Shown in pieces: positions 32,485 through 40,547 of a stretch of 42,492 nucleotides of DNA (position 1 is its first letter; every line of letters starts with the position of its first letter). The position numbers were made by a program, and so were the translations under genes. The stretch spans positions 1 through 42,492 of the forward strand of contig JAIRJX010000041.1 in the NCBI GenBank assembly GCA_031260425.1. The letters run 5' to 3'. The notes under the pieces are model-generated. The model had not been told where the DNA came from. It saw only the letters and a program-made list of their open reading frames with translations, and searched no databases. Source of the stretch: Gemmobacter sp. (GTDB taxonomy: Bacteria; Pseudomonadota; Alphaproteobacteria; Rhodobacterales; Rhodobacteraceae).

Positions 32485-33285
32485 TCAGCCCGCCACCGCC
32501 ACGACGAGGTCCATCAGCCCCCGGCGGGTGTCGGCATCATCGGTCAGCGGCTCGATCATCGCGGCGCGGATCGCGCGGTTCAGATCCATCCCGCCAGCAA
32601 CCAGCGTGGCGGCATAGACGACGAGACGGGTGGAAACCCCCTCTTCCAGATCCTGCCCCTTCAGCCCGCGCAGCTTGCCGGCGAGCCGCACCAGCAGCGC
32701 GACCCGGCTTTCGTCCAGCCCGCTTTCGCGCATCACCACAGGTATCTCGTGCTCGGGCTTCGGGAAGGTGAATTCGACCGACAGGAACCGCTGCCGGGTC
32801 GAGGGTTTCAGCGTCTTGAGGATATTCTGGTAGCCCGGGTTGTAGGAGGCGACCAGCATGAAGCTGGGGGCGGCGTGAAGCTCCTCTCCCGTGCGGTCGA
32901 TCGGCAGGATGCGGCGATCATCGGTCAGTGGATGCAGCACCACGGCCACGTCCTTCCTCGCCTCGACCACCTCGTCGAGATAGCAGATAGCGCCCTCGCG
33001 CACAGCGCGGGTCAGCGGGCCGTCGACCCAGACCGTCTCGCCTCCTTTCAGCAGATAGCGCCCGATCAGGTCGGCCGCCGAAAGGTCGTCATGGCAGGCA
33101 ACTGTATAGAGCGGCCGCCCCAGTTGCGCCGCCATATGGGCGACGAAACGGGTCTTGCCGCAACCCGTAGGACCTTTCAGCAACAGCGGCAGGCGGTTGG
33201 CATGGGCGGCGGCAAAGACATCGCATTCGTCGCCCTGTGGCAGGTAGAAGGGGGCATCCGCCCCCTTCGCAAAGTTTCCGTCCAT
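32485..33285 (-). CDS. norQ: MoxR-type AAA+ ATPase NorQ
   Basis: A 266-residue ATPase needed to activate NO reductase. Walker A GPTGCGKTR is at about residues 38-46 and Walker B AICYLDEVVEAR at about 100-111. The start is taken as MDGNFAK at 33285, with GGAG in its ribosome site overlapping the norB stop; an ATG 18 bases upstream is also possible and would overlap norB. The protein matches the CbbQ/NirQ/NorQ group throughout (LVASYNPGYQNILKTLKPSTRQRF). It is coupled to norD. Confidence 0.96.
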   Translation of the reverse strand: MDGNFAKGADAPFYLPQGDECDVFAAAHANRLPLLLKGPTGCGKTRFVAHMAAQLGRPLYTVACHDDLSAADLIGRYLLKGGETVWVDGPLTRAVREGAICYLDEVVEARKDVAVVLHPLTDDRRILPIDRTGEELHAAPSFMLVASYNPGYQNILKTLKPSTRQRFLSVEFTFPKPEHEIPVVMRESGLDESRVALLVRLAGKLRGLKGQDLEEGVSTRLVVYAATLVAGGMDLNRAIRAAMIEPLTDDADTRRGLMDLVVAVAG

Positions 33286-33289
33286 GGGA

Positions 33290-34663
33290 TCACTCCGCCG
33301 CATGTCTGGTGACGGGCCCGGGTTCGATCACCTCGCGCTGACGCGGGACGAGCAGCGCATAGATCAGGATGAAGACGCCGATCACCACTGCCACGCCGGC
33401 GCCAAGTCGCATCCAGTAGAAGAGCGCGAGTTGATCCTGCACCTCCATGTAATATACGCCCATGACGCGTTGCAGGTGGGTCTGGATCGTGCCGGCAAAG
33501 GTCAGCGCGAAGGTCATGAACACCATCCCCGCCGACATCAGCCAGAAGGCGGCCATGATCAGCACCTGGTTATAGGGATCGCGTTGCCGCAGGATCGGCA
33601 GTGCATAGGTGAAGATCGCGATATTGAGGCAGACATAGGCGCCATAGAAGGCAAGGTGGCCATGTGCCGCCGTCACCTGCGTGCCATGCGTATAGTAATT
33701 CACTCCGTGCAGCGTATGAAGAAAACCCCAGACGCCGGCACCGAAGAAGGCGAGCGTGGCACAGCCGAGGCTCCACAACAGCGCCGCCTTGTTCGGGTGA
33801 TCGCGCCGCCCCTTCCAGACCATGATGAAGGCGAAGGACATCATCGCGAAGAACGGCACCACCTCGAAGCTGGAGAAGATCGAACCGATCCAGTGCCAGT
33901 AGCCGGGCATCCCGATCCAGAAATAGTGGTGGCCGGTGCCGAGGATGCCGGAGAACAGCGCAGTGGCGACGATGACATAAAGCCATTTTTCGACCACTTC
34001 ACGATCCACCCCCGTCAGCTTCAGCATCAGGAAGCCGAGGATGGCGGCCATGATCAGCTCCCACACGCCCTCCACCCAGAGATGGACGACGTTCCACCAA
34101 TACTGCTTGTCGAGCGCCAGGTTGGCGGGGTTGTAGAACGAGAACAGAAAGAGCAGCGCCAGCCCCCAGAGGCCCATCAGCAGGATCGTGGAAATTACCG
34201 TCTTGCGGCCCTTCAGCACCGTCATGGAGACATTCCACAGGAAGATCAGAGCCGCGACCACGATACCGGCTTTCACCCATCTCGGCTGTTCAAGGAACTC
34301 GCGTCCCTCACGGCCCAGCAGGAAATTCCCCTCGAAGAGGTTGAAGAGATAGGTCACGACCACGCCCGCCGTGCCGATCACCAGGATTGCAAGCTGGATA
34401 TAGGCGACTTTCGTCGAATGGATTTCCCGCTCCGCCTCTTCGGGGATCAGGAAATAGGCGGCGCCGAAGAAGCCGGTCAGCAGCCAGACGATCAGCGAAT
34501 TGGTATGCAGCATCCGCGCGATCGAGAAGGGAAGTACCTCGGAGAGGAAATTCGGCTGGACATAGATATAGCCCAGAACGATGCCCATGGTTACCTGAAC
34601 GGCAAACAGGGCAAGCGCCACCAGGATATAGGCCAGCGCGATCTTTTGGGATTGGTATTTCAT
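33290..34663 (-). CDS. norB: Nitric oxide reductase, catalytic subunit (cNOR)
   Basis: A 457-residue membrane subunit that reduces 2 NO to N2O. It has about 12 helices and the haem-copper-oxidase fold with non-haem iron in place of copper. Key residues are visible: a haem ligand His53 (MLHTNSLIVW), the FeB site His and Glu in WNVVHLWVEGVWELI, His-His in GTGHHYFWIG and His-x-His in AHGHLAFYGAYV. The long N-terminal quinol-oxidising extension of qNOR is absent, so it is a cytochrome-c-dependent enzyme and pairs with norC. norQ follows directly. Confidence 0.97.
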   Translation of the reverse strand: MKYQSQKIALAYILVALALFAVQVTMGIVLGYIYVQPNFLSEVLPFSIARMLHTNSLIVWLLTGFFGAAYFLIPEEAEREIHSTKVAYIQLAILVIGTAGVVVTYLFNLFEGNFLLGREGREFLEQPRWVKAGIVVAALIFLWNVSMTVLKGRKTVISTILLMGLWGLALLFLFSFYNPANLALDKQYWWNVVHLWVEGVWELIMAAILGFLMLKLTGVDREVVEKWLYVIVATALFSGILGTGHHYFWIGMPGYWHWIGSIFSSFEVVPFFAMMSFAFIMVWKGRRDHPNKAALLWSLGCATLAFFGAGVWGFLHTLHGVNYYTHGTQVTAAHGHLAFYGAYVCLNIAIFTYALPILRQRDPYNQVLIMAAFWLMSAGMVFMTFALTFAGTIQTHLQRVMGVYYMEVQDQLALFYWMRLGAGVAVVIGVFILIYALLVPRQREVIEPGPVTRHAAE

Positions 34664-34678
34664 GGTTTCTCTCCCCGC

Positions 34679-35131
34679 TCAGCCGGCATCATTGGGCGGC
34701 CAGCCCTGGGTGTTGATCTTCCCGGTCCAGAGCAGGAAATCCGCAAGATCGCGGATCTCTCCATCGCTCAGGTTGAATTGCGGCATCTGGCGGCGGCCCT
34801 CGATACCCGAGGGCTGAGCTTCCATCCAGCCTTTCAGGGTCTCGAATGCGGCCTCCGGGTCATCCTCGACCGCCCAGCGCTTCATCACATTGCCGAGCTC
34901 GGGCGCGAAATAGGCACCTTCGCCGAGGATCGAATGGCAGTTCACACAGGCCTTCCGTTCCCATAGATGCTTGCCGCGCGCGACGGCGTCGGTGAGGCCC
35001 GCCCGGTCGGTCGAAACATTTACGATATACCAGTGGCCATGGACGAACAGGCCGATGAAGATGAGGATGAAGAACAGTGACCCGCCGTAGAAGATGTTGC
35101 GGGCCATGCTCTTCGTCAGGACGTCGCGCAT
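34679..35131 (-). CDS. norC: Nitric oxide reductase, cytochrome c subunit
   Basis: A 150-residue membrane-anchored cytochrome c. An N-terminal helix (about 12-34) anchors it, and the haem c site is CVNCH (about 62-66) in KACVNCHSILGEG. The distal Met lies in RRQMPQF (about 115). It passes electrons from cytochrome c or pseudoazurin to NorB. It starts the norCBQD operon; an Nnr-type box lies 64 bases upstream of its start. Confidence 0.97.
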   Translation of the reverse strand: MRDVLTKSMARNIFYGGSLFFILIFIGLFVHGHWYIVNVSTDRAGLTDAVARGKHLWERKACVNCHSILGEGAYFAPELGNVMKRWAVEDDPEAAFETLKGWMEAQPSGIEGRRQMPQFNLSDGEIRDLADFLLWTGKINTQGWPPNDAG

Positions 35132-35194
35132 GGCGAAGAACTCCCGGAGTTGTTGGCGATGGCTCCGGCTTGCACCGGCGCGGCGCGTCTCTCC

Positions 35195-35208
35195 TTAACG
35201 AAAGTCAA
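35195..35208 (-). promoter_or_regulatory. Nnr-type box between norC and the small membrane protein gene
   Basis: TTAAC-GAAA-GTCAA (plus strand, 35195-35208) fits the TTAAC-N4-GTCAA site reported for Paracoccus Nnr at nor and nir promoters. It lies in the divergent gap and could serve norC, the 35271 gene or both. No clear -10 was found on either side. Confidence 0.6.
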
Positions 35209-35270
35209 GGATCCGGGATTTTGCCTGTCTCAGAACGGGAAGCAGCCGAGGCGGATCAACGGAGGACGGG

Positions 35271-35519
35271 ATGGATCAGCAAGACCGCAGGGCCGCCCCG
35301 GGCTGGAGCGTGGGCGGACTTGCAATTCTGCTCTACCCCTTCGCGGCGGCGGCGGTGGCGATCAATCTTTTCATGCTGGGGCTGCTGGCGCAGTCCGTCG
35401 GCCTCTCCGCACTTGCACCGATAACAGCGCTGGCGGCTGCCGGGCCGCTCGGCATCCCGGCAGCCTGGGCCGCGGGGCGATGGGCGCGTCATCTGCTGAA
35501 CGAGGCGAGCGGGGACTGA
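35271..35519 (+). CDS. Small two-helix membrane protein next to nor genes, possibly NnrT
   Basis: An 82-residue protein with two hydrophobic segments (about 15-42 and 47-70) and a basic C-terminus. It shares an Nnr-type box with norC, from which it diverges. It is similar in size and pattern to the small NnrT or NorF-like proteins of denitrifiers, but the resemblance is only by length, topology and location. The ATG at 35271 follows CGGAGGACGGG. A terminator-linked repeat lies directly after its stop. Confidence 0.6.
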   Translation: MDQQDRRAAPGWSVGGLAILLYPFAAAAVAINLFMLGLLAQSVGLSALAPITALAAAGPLGIPAAWAAGRWARHLLNEASGD

Positions 35520-35526
35520 GCAGGGC

Positions 35527-35601
35527 AGGGGGCGCTCGCGCCCCCTCTTGAGCCTTCGGCTCAATTCACCCCCTGAGGATATTTTCGAACAGATGAATGG
35601 G
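35527..35601 (+). repeat. Terminator-linked intergenic repeat, copy 2
   Basis: AGGGGGCGC/GCGCCCCCT (35527-35546), then TTGAGCC-TTC-GGCTCAA (35548-35564), then CCTGAGGATATTTTCGAACA and GATGAATGGG. It follows the 35271 gene by 7 bases and probably ends its transcript. The segment after the hairpins is the same as that in copies 1 and 3. Confidence 0.85.
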
Positions 35602-35686
35602 AACGGGCCTTCATCTGGGGGACAGCTCAGGTCAAGCGTGACGGTGCGGAGTGGCCCGGCCGTGGCAGGGCACAGGGCAGGGATTT

Positions 35687-36295
35687 TCACCCCGCAGCAC
35701 TTTCGGCGGCGAGCCTTAGCCCCAGCGCCGCAAAGGAGGCCGCAAAAGCACGGCGCAACCAGTTCATGGCCCGTTCGCTTTGCAGAAAATGCTGTCTGCC
35801 GGCTGCGGCGAGGACCACATAGCCCATGAACACGACAAAGGTCACGACGGTGAAGCCAAGGCCAAGCTCGACCAGAATACCGACCGGACTGCCCGCAGGC
35901 ACGAATTGCGGGATGAAGGCTACAAAGAACAGCGGCAGTTTGGGATTGAGGATGTTCAGCAGAATGCCGCGCCAGACCAGCCGGGCCGAGGACATCGGCA
36001 CGCCCGGGCGCAGCGAGAGGCCGCCCCGATCGCCCAGAACCGCCCATGCCATCCACATCAGATAGGCCACACCCGCGAATTTGATCACCTGAAACAACAC
36101 GGCGCTGGTATGCAGGACTGCCGCCAGCCCGGCCATGGCCACCGCGAGATGAAAGACCGTGGCGATCGTGCAGCCGATTGAGGCCCAGAACCCTGCCCGA
36201 ATGCCCCCGCCAAGGCTTGCGGACAACGTATAGATCACCCCGATACCCGGTGACAGGCAGATGACAATGGCGGTCAGCAGATATTCAATGCTCAC
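35687..36295 (-). CDS. LysE-family amino-acid exporter
   Basis: A 202-residue inner-membrane protein with about 6 hydrophobic segments, of the LysE/RhtB family. LLTAIVICLSPGIGVIYTLSASLGGGIRAG, FAGVAYLMWMAW and ILLNILNPKLPLFFVAFIPQF are typical. The exported substrate, usually an amino acid such as threonine or homoserine, cannot be read from the sequence. The start is GTG at 36295, behind a strong AAGGAGG ribosome site; an upstream ATG at 36346 is in frame but has none. It lies between repeat copies 2 and 3 and points the same way as uvrC. Confidence 0.9.
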   Translation of the reverse strand: MSIEYLLTAIVICLSPGIGVIYTLSASLGGGIRAGFWASIGCTIATVFHLAVAMAGLAAVLHTSAVLFQVIKFAGVAYLMWMAWAVLGDRGGLSLRPGVPMSSARLVWRGILLNILNPKLPLFFVAFIPQFVPAGSPVGILVELGLGFTVVTFVVFMGYVVLAAAGRQHFLQSERAMNWLRRAFAASFAALGLRLAAESAAG

Positions 36296-36411
36296 GATAC
36301 CTCCTTGAGCCTCCCTGCCGTCCGGCCTGCGGCCAACTCCCGACATGGGCTATCCCAGTGGCTCCGGTATCAGGATTTCCGTCTGGAACAAAGAGCGCCC
36401 GAGCACCCCTG

Positions 36412-36485
36412 TCATTTTCTGTCCGGAAATATCCTCAGGTGGGGAGGCCGCAGGCCGACGGGGTGCGGGCGCGCCCCTTTCTTCC
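36412..36485 (-). repeat. Terminator-linked intergenic repeat, copy 3, after uvrC
   Basis: On the plus strand it reads TCATTTTCTGTCCGGAAATA, TCCTCAGGTGGGGAGGCCGCAGGCC, then GGGGTGCGGGCGCGCCCC. Seen from uvrC, the GC hairpin comes right after the stop codon and the AAATATCC segment follows, as in copy 2. It probably ends uvrC transcription. Confidence 0.75.
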
Positions 36486-36499
36486 TCCATCGCCGCGGA

Positions 36500-38365
36500 T
36501 CAGCCCTTGTCGTGGAAGAAATCGTGGATCTGCCGGGCCAGCGCCTCGGAGATACCGGAGACCGCCGTCAGGTCGTCCACGGCGGCGCGGCTTACCGCCT
36601 TTGCGCTGCCGAAATGCGCCAGCAGTGCGCGTTTTCGGCTGGCACCGATGCCGGGCACCTCGTCGAGCGGGGTGGCGGTAGTGGCTTTCGCGCGCCTGGC
36701 ACGGTGGGTACCGATCGCCCAGCGATGCGCCTCGTCTCGCAGGCGCTGGATGAAGTAGAGCACCGGATCGTTCATCCTGAGCGCGAAGGGGGGTTCGCCG
36801 GGGCGGTGGAATTCTTCCTTGCCATGATCGCGGTCGATGCCTTTTGCCACGCCGACGAAGGGAATGTCGTCGATGCCAAGTTCGGCAAGGATCGTGGCGG
36901 TGGTGGAGACCTGCCCAGCCCCGCCGTCGATCAGCAGCAGGTCCGGCCAGTTCTCGGTCTTGCGCTCGGGGTCCTCCTTCTGCAGCCGTTCGAAGCGGCG
37001 GGTCAGCACCTCCTTCATCATGCCGAAATCGTCACCCTGCGCTCCGGCCTCGCCGCGGATGTTGAACTTGCGGTATTGCGATTTCAGCAGGCCATCGGCC
37101 CCCGCCACGATCATGCCGCCAACGGCATGGGCGCCCTGGATATGGGAGTTGTCGTAGACCTCGATCCGGCGCGGGGGGGCGTCGAGATCGAACGCCTCGG
37201 CCAGTCCCTGCAACAGCTTGTGCTGGGTCGAGCTTTCCGCCATCCGCCGGGCGAGGCTTTCGCGGGCGTTGCGATGGGCGTTCTCCACCAGTTCCGCCTT
37301 CTCGCCCCGGCGCGGCACGGCGAGTTCCACCTTGCGGCCGGCACGATCGGAAAGCAACTGGCCCACCAGATCCGCGTTCTCGACCGGATGGCTGAGCAGG
37401 ATCAGACGGGGCGGCGGCTTGTCGTCGTAGAACTGGCTGAGGAAGGCCTCCAGAATTTCCGGCTCCTCGGCGCCTGCTCCGGTCCGCGGATAGAAATCTT
37501 TGTTGCCCCAGCTCTGATGGGCGCGGATGAAGAAGACCTGCACGCAGGCCTGCCCGCCTTCCAGATGCAGCGCCACCACATCCGCTTCAGCCACATCGCG
37601 CGGATTGATGCCCTGGGTCGACTGCACCATGGTCAGCGCCTTGATGCGGTCGCGCAGGGCGGCGGCGCGTTCGTATTCCATCGCCTCCGCAGCCTTGGCC
37701 ATGGCTTTCGCCAGATCGGCCTGCACCGTGGTGGATTTGCCTTCCAGAAACCGCGTCGCGTCATCGACCAGTCCGGCATAATCCGCCTCGGAGATCCGGT
37801 TGGTGCAGGGCGCCGAGCAGCGCTTGATCTGATAGAGCAGGCAGGGCCGGCTGCGGTTGGAGAACATGCTGTCGGAGCAGGTGCGCAGCAGGAATACCCG
37901 CTGCAACTGGTTCAACGTGCGGTTCACCGCGCCGGCGCTGGCGAAGGGGCCGAAATAGCGGCCTTTGCCCGCGCGCCTGCCGCGATGCTTGCTGATCATC
38001 GGGAAGGGATGATCGGTCCCGATCAGGATATTGGGGAAGCTCTTGTCGTCGCGCAGCAGCACATTGTAGCGCGGCTTCAACTGCTTGATGAGGTTTTGTT
38101 CCAGCAGCAGCGCCTCTGTCTCGGTGCGCGTGGTCAGGAACATCATCTCCGCCGTCTCGGAGATCATCCGCAGGATGCGTTCGGAATGGCCGGTGGGGCG
38201 GGCATAGCTCGACACCCGCGCCTTCAGATTGCGCGCCTTGCCGACATAGAGCACCTCATTCCGGGCGTTCAGCATCCGATAGACGCCCGGCGAGCCGTCG
38301 AGCGTTTTCAGGTGATCGCGGATCACCTCGTGCCCGGCGCGGGGCGGGGGGGCGTTGTCCTGCAA
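36500..38365 (-). CDS. uvrC: UvrABC excinuclease subunit C
   Basis: Cytoplasmic nucleotide-excision-repair nuclease of about 621 residues. Domains in order: GIY-YIG nuclease ([31 protein letters not shown]), a Cys-rich segment (CPTR-like [15 protein letters not shown]), the UVR helix pair ([24 protein letters not shown]), an RNase-H-like nuclease starting at [19 protein letters not shown], and C-terminal HhH motifs ([20 protein letters not shown]). The start is uncertain: TTG at 38365 follows GGAAGAAGG; GTG at 38326 is another choice. The frame is open upstream into an AT-rich region without similarity. It lies downstream of the SDR gene and may have its own promoter. Confidence 0.93.
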   Translation of the reverse strand: MQDNAPPPRAGHEVIRDHLKTLDGSPGVYRMLNARNEVLYVGKARNLKARVSSYARPTGHSERILRMISETAEMMFLTTRTETEALLLEQNLIKQLKPRYNVLLRDDKSFPNILIGTDHPFPMISKHRGRRAGKGRYFGPFASAGAVNRTLNQLQRVFLLRTCSDSMFSNRSRPCLLYQIKRCSAPCTNRISEADYAGLVDDATRFLEGKSTTVQADLAKAMAKAAEAMEYERAAALRDRIKALTMVQSTQGINPRDVAEADVVALHLEGGQACVQVFFIRAHQSWGNKDFYPRTGAGAEEPEILEAFLSQFYDDKPPPRLILLSHPVENADLVGQLLSDRAGRKVELAVPRRGEKAELVENAHRNARESLARRMAESSTQHKLLQGLAEAFDLDAPPRRIEVYDNSHIQGAHAVGGMIVAGADGLLKSQYRKFNIRGEAGAQGDDFGMMKEVLTRRFERLQKEDPERKTENWPDLLLIDGGAGQVSTTATILAELGIDDIPFVGVAKGIDRDHGKEEFHRPGEPPFALRMNDPVLYFIQRLRDEAHRWAIGTHRARRAKATTATPLDEVPGIGASRKRALLAHFGSAKAVSRAAVDDLTAVSGISEALARQIHDFFHDKG

Positions 38366-38676
38366 AAGGTGGCCTTCTTCCTTCGGGGCGGCGATTCCGC
38401 CCGCAGGGTTGCAATGACCGGCACCGGAGGCAAGAGGGAAGCTGTCCCCGGTTTCTGTGGATAAGTTTGCGGAGAAAAAACGGAACCGAGCGCTTTTCCC
38501 TTGTTTTCGGCCCGCTTCGTTAATGTGCCCAAAAAATGGGCAGATCGGTAAATATTTGATATTTTGTAGAAATAGCTTTAATTTCTGGGCAAATAGCTGA
38601 AAAATCTGGGTTTTCTGACGGCTTAATGACGGAATTGTGAAAAGTGGACAAGTTGTCGCAGACGCCTTCCGCCAGA
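38366..38676 (-). promoter_or_regulatory. AT-rich uvrC upstream region
   Basis: About 300 bases, of which 38510-38650 is strikingly AT-rich for this genome. It contains a GCCCA-AAAAA-TGGGC hairpin (38526-38540) and several TATTT/AAATATT segments that could serve as -10 boxes for uvrC on the minus strand. No good -35/-10 pair could be chosen and no LexA box was found. No gene is supported here. Confidence 0.4.
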
Positions 38677-39456
38677 TCACTCCGGCCCTAGGATATCGGG
38701 GGTCTTCCAGCCGAGGTGCTGACCGCCGTCGACGCAGAGGAGTTGCCCGGTCACCGCCGCTGCGTCGAGCAGATAGCCGAGCGCAGCGGTGATGTCCTGC
38801 GGGTTGGCACCACGGCCTAGAATCGTGTTCTCGCGCTGGCGGGCGAAATGCGCATCACTCTGCCTGGCGCCGATCAGGGTCGGGCCGGGGCCGATGGCGT
38901 TGACGCGGATACGGGGGGCGAGGGCGCGGGCGGCAGTCTGGGTCAGCGCCCAGAGCCCCATCTTCGCCAGCGTATAGGACATGAAATCCGGCGTCAGCTT
39001 GCGCACCCGCTGGTCGAGCATGTTGACGACAAGACCGCTGGCCAGCGGTTCGCCGCATTCATCGTGCCCGGCCTCGGGGGCTTGTGCGGCAAAGGCCTGG
39101 GTCAGCACGAAGGGTGCGCGCAGGTTGCTTTCCATATGCCGGTCCCAACTGGTCCGGGTGGCGCTGGCGAGCGTGTCATATTCGAAGATCGAGGCGTTGT
39201 TCACCAGCACCGTGAAAGGCGCGCCGAGTGCAGCCAGCGCCCGGGGGATGAGCGCCTGCGTCTCATCCTCCACCAGCAGGTCGGCGTGCAGGGCAACAGC
39301 ACGGCGGCCCATCGCCTCGATCCGTGCCACGGTCTGCGCCGCGCCCTCGGCGGAGCCCGCGTAATGCACCGCCACGTCATATCCGCGTCCGGCGAGGTAA
39401 AGCGCCATTGCCTGCCCGAGACGCTTGCCGGCGCCGGTGACCAACGCGCGCTTCAT
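38677..39456 (-). CDS. Pteridine-reductase-type short-chain dehydrogenase
   Basis: A 259-residue SDR. The N-terminal TGAGKRLG (about 7-14) and HYAGSAEGA segments resemble protozoan pteridine reductase PTR1 and FolM. The catalytic residues are Asp148, Tyr161 and Lys165 (Asp in place of the SDR Ser), with the same 13 and 4 residue spacing as PTR1 D181-Y194-K198. NNAS at about 86-89 is the usual SDR motif. This points to NADPH-dependent reduction of a pterin (dihydrofolate or dihydromonapterin), though the substrate is not proven. It is the last gene of a three-gene operon; its start overlaps the stop of the 53-residue zinc-ribbon gene (ATGA). Confidence 0.88.
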   Translation of the reverse strand: MKRALVTGAGKRLGQAMALYLAGRGYDVAVHYAGSAEGAAQTVARIEAMGRRAVALHADLLVEDETQALIPRALAALGAPFTVLVNNASIFEYDTLASATRTSWDRHMESNLRAPFVLTQAFAAQAPEAGHDECGEPLASGLVVNMLDQRVRKLTPDFMSYTLAKMGLWALTQTAARALAPRIRVNAIGPGPTLIGARQSDAHFARQRENTILGRGANPQDITAALGYLLDAAAVTGQLLCVDGGQHLGWKTPDILGPE

Positions 39457-39614
39457 GTCCCGGGTTTCCTGCCGCAGGGGCAGGGGGCCTTGCCGATCCG
39501 CGGGCGTCCGCAGGCAGCGCAGCGCGCGGGCTTGCCAGGAAGCGGTACCCGGTGGCGGAAGAAGATGGCCATGACCGCCATTGCGATAAGGAAGAGGGTG
39601 ACTGCCTTGACCAT
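39453..39614 (-). CDS. 53-residue membrane-anchored zinc-ribbon protein
   Basis: A short gene between the S49 peptidase and the SDR. It encodes MVKAVTLFLIAMAVMAIFF as a single membrane helix, then RHRVPLPGKPARCAACGRPR and [14 protein letters not shown]. CxxC (Cys32, Cys35) and CxC (Cys45, Cys47) form a likely zinc ribbon on one side of the membrane. The start is 5 bases after the S49 stop, and the stop overlaps the SDR start (ATGA), so it is translated as part of the operon. I have seen comparable small proteins in this position in other Rhodobacteraceae but cannot name a function. The tight coupling is strong support that it is real. Confidence 0.75.
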   Translation of the reverse strand: MVKAVTLFLIAMAVMAIFFRHRVPLPGKPARCAACGRPRIGKAPCPCGRKPGT

Positions 39615-39619
39615 GGATT

Positions 39620-40420
39620 TCAGAGCCCGTAGCGCGCGAAAGCCGCGCGATCCTCGATCTCGGCCAGCGCGGAGAAAAGCGCTCGCCCGGTGATCCGCTG
39701 CACGAGGCCCCGCCGCTGGCCCATCGGCACGAGGCGCGCCTTCTCGCCGTAAAGCTCTTTCAGCTTCGGCACCGCATGGGCGATGCCGTCAGCGAGGCCA
39801 AGCTCGACTGCCTGCCGGCCAACCCAGACATCGGCATTGAAAAGATCCGTCCCGGTGCCCAGACGGGTGCCGCGCCGTGCCTGCACATGGGCGATGAAGG
39901 CCCGGTGGATCGGCTCCTGCAGTGCGCGCAGGCGGGCCGTGTCCTCGGGGCGTACGGGCTGGAACGGATCGGCGAGTGATTTCGACGTGCCGGCGGTGAC
40001 CACGCGGCGTTCGATCCCGTGGCGGGCGAGGAAATCGGGGAAGCCGAAGCCCGCGAAGATCACCCCGATCGACCCCAGGATGGAGCTTTCGTCGATCCAG
40101 ATGTCATCCGCCGCACAGGCCAGCCAGTAGCCACCCGAGGCCGCCACATCCTCGACGAAGGCATGGACGGGCACGCTTTTCTCCATCGCCAGCCGTCGGA
40201 TGCGGGCAGCGATCAGGCTCGATTGCACGGCCGAGCCACCGGGCGAGTTCACCGCCAGAGCGACGGCAGCGGGCCGCATCCGGAACGCTTTCTCGATCAG
40301 CGGCGCCAGCGCGGCATCGTTCAGCCCACCACCAAGGCGGCTACCGGTGCCGATGGTGCCGTGCAGCCGGATCACCGGGATCACGGGCGGGCGGGTGAGG
40401 AAGGGGATGCGCAGGTCCAT
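39620..40420 (-). CDS. S49-family serine peptidase (SppA/SohB-like)
   Basis: A 266-residue peptidase of the signal-peptide-peptidase SppA family. The catalytic Ser is in DVAASGGYWLACAADDIW (about residues 92-109), and the partner Lys in GTSKSLADPFQPV (about 148-160). NSPGGSAVQSSLIAARIRRL is the usual family block. The start at 40420 (MDLRIPFLTRPP) is chosen over a 78-codon longer frame that overlaps the divergent LysR gene and has no similarity. No strong N-terminal transmembrane segment is seen, unlike E. coli SppA, so it may be a soluble or peripheral form. It is the first gene of the operon with the zinc-ribbon protein and the SDR. Confidence 0.9.
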   Translation of the reverse strand: MDLRIPFLTRPPVIPVIRLHGTIGTGSRLGGGLNDAALAPLIEKAFRMRPAAVALAVNSPGGSAVQSSLIAARIRRLAMEKSVPVHAFVEDVAASGGYWLACAADDIWIDESSILGSIGVIFAGFGFPDFLARHGIERRVVTAGTSKSLADPFQPVRPEDTARLRALQEPIHRAFIAHVQARRGTRLGTGTDLFNADVWVGRQAVELGLADGIAHAVPKLKELYGEKARLVPMGQRRGLVQRITGRALFSALAEIEDRAAFARYGL

Positions 40421-40547
40421 GACAGGGATGTAAAGGCCGACCGGGCTTCGCACAAGTCTTGCGGCCCTGCTACCCGTTTGCAGGAGGAAATGATCCGACC
40501 CCTTCGAAAGGATTTGCGGTGCTGCTGCGGTCGCGCGACAACAGGCC

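Noticed and set aside
33284..34966. A 560-codon plus-strand frame over norB and norC
   Set aside because: It is the mirror of the norCB reading frames; the polar, His/Gln-rich product has no family features.
36305..38464. A 719-codon plus-strand frame over uvrC
   Set aside because: Shadow of uvrC; no motif, and uvrC has all its domains.
40440..40470. CGCACAAGTCTTGCG as a LysR operator in the S49-LysR gap
   Set aside because: The palindrome is imperfect and does not share the TTGATA/TATCAA pattern of the fds operators.
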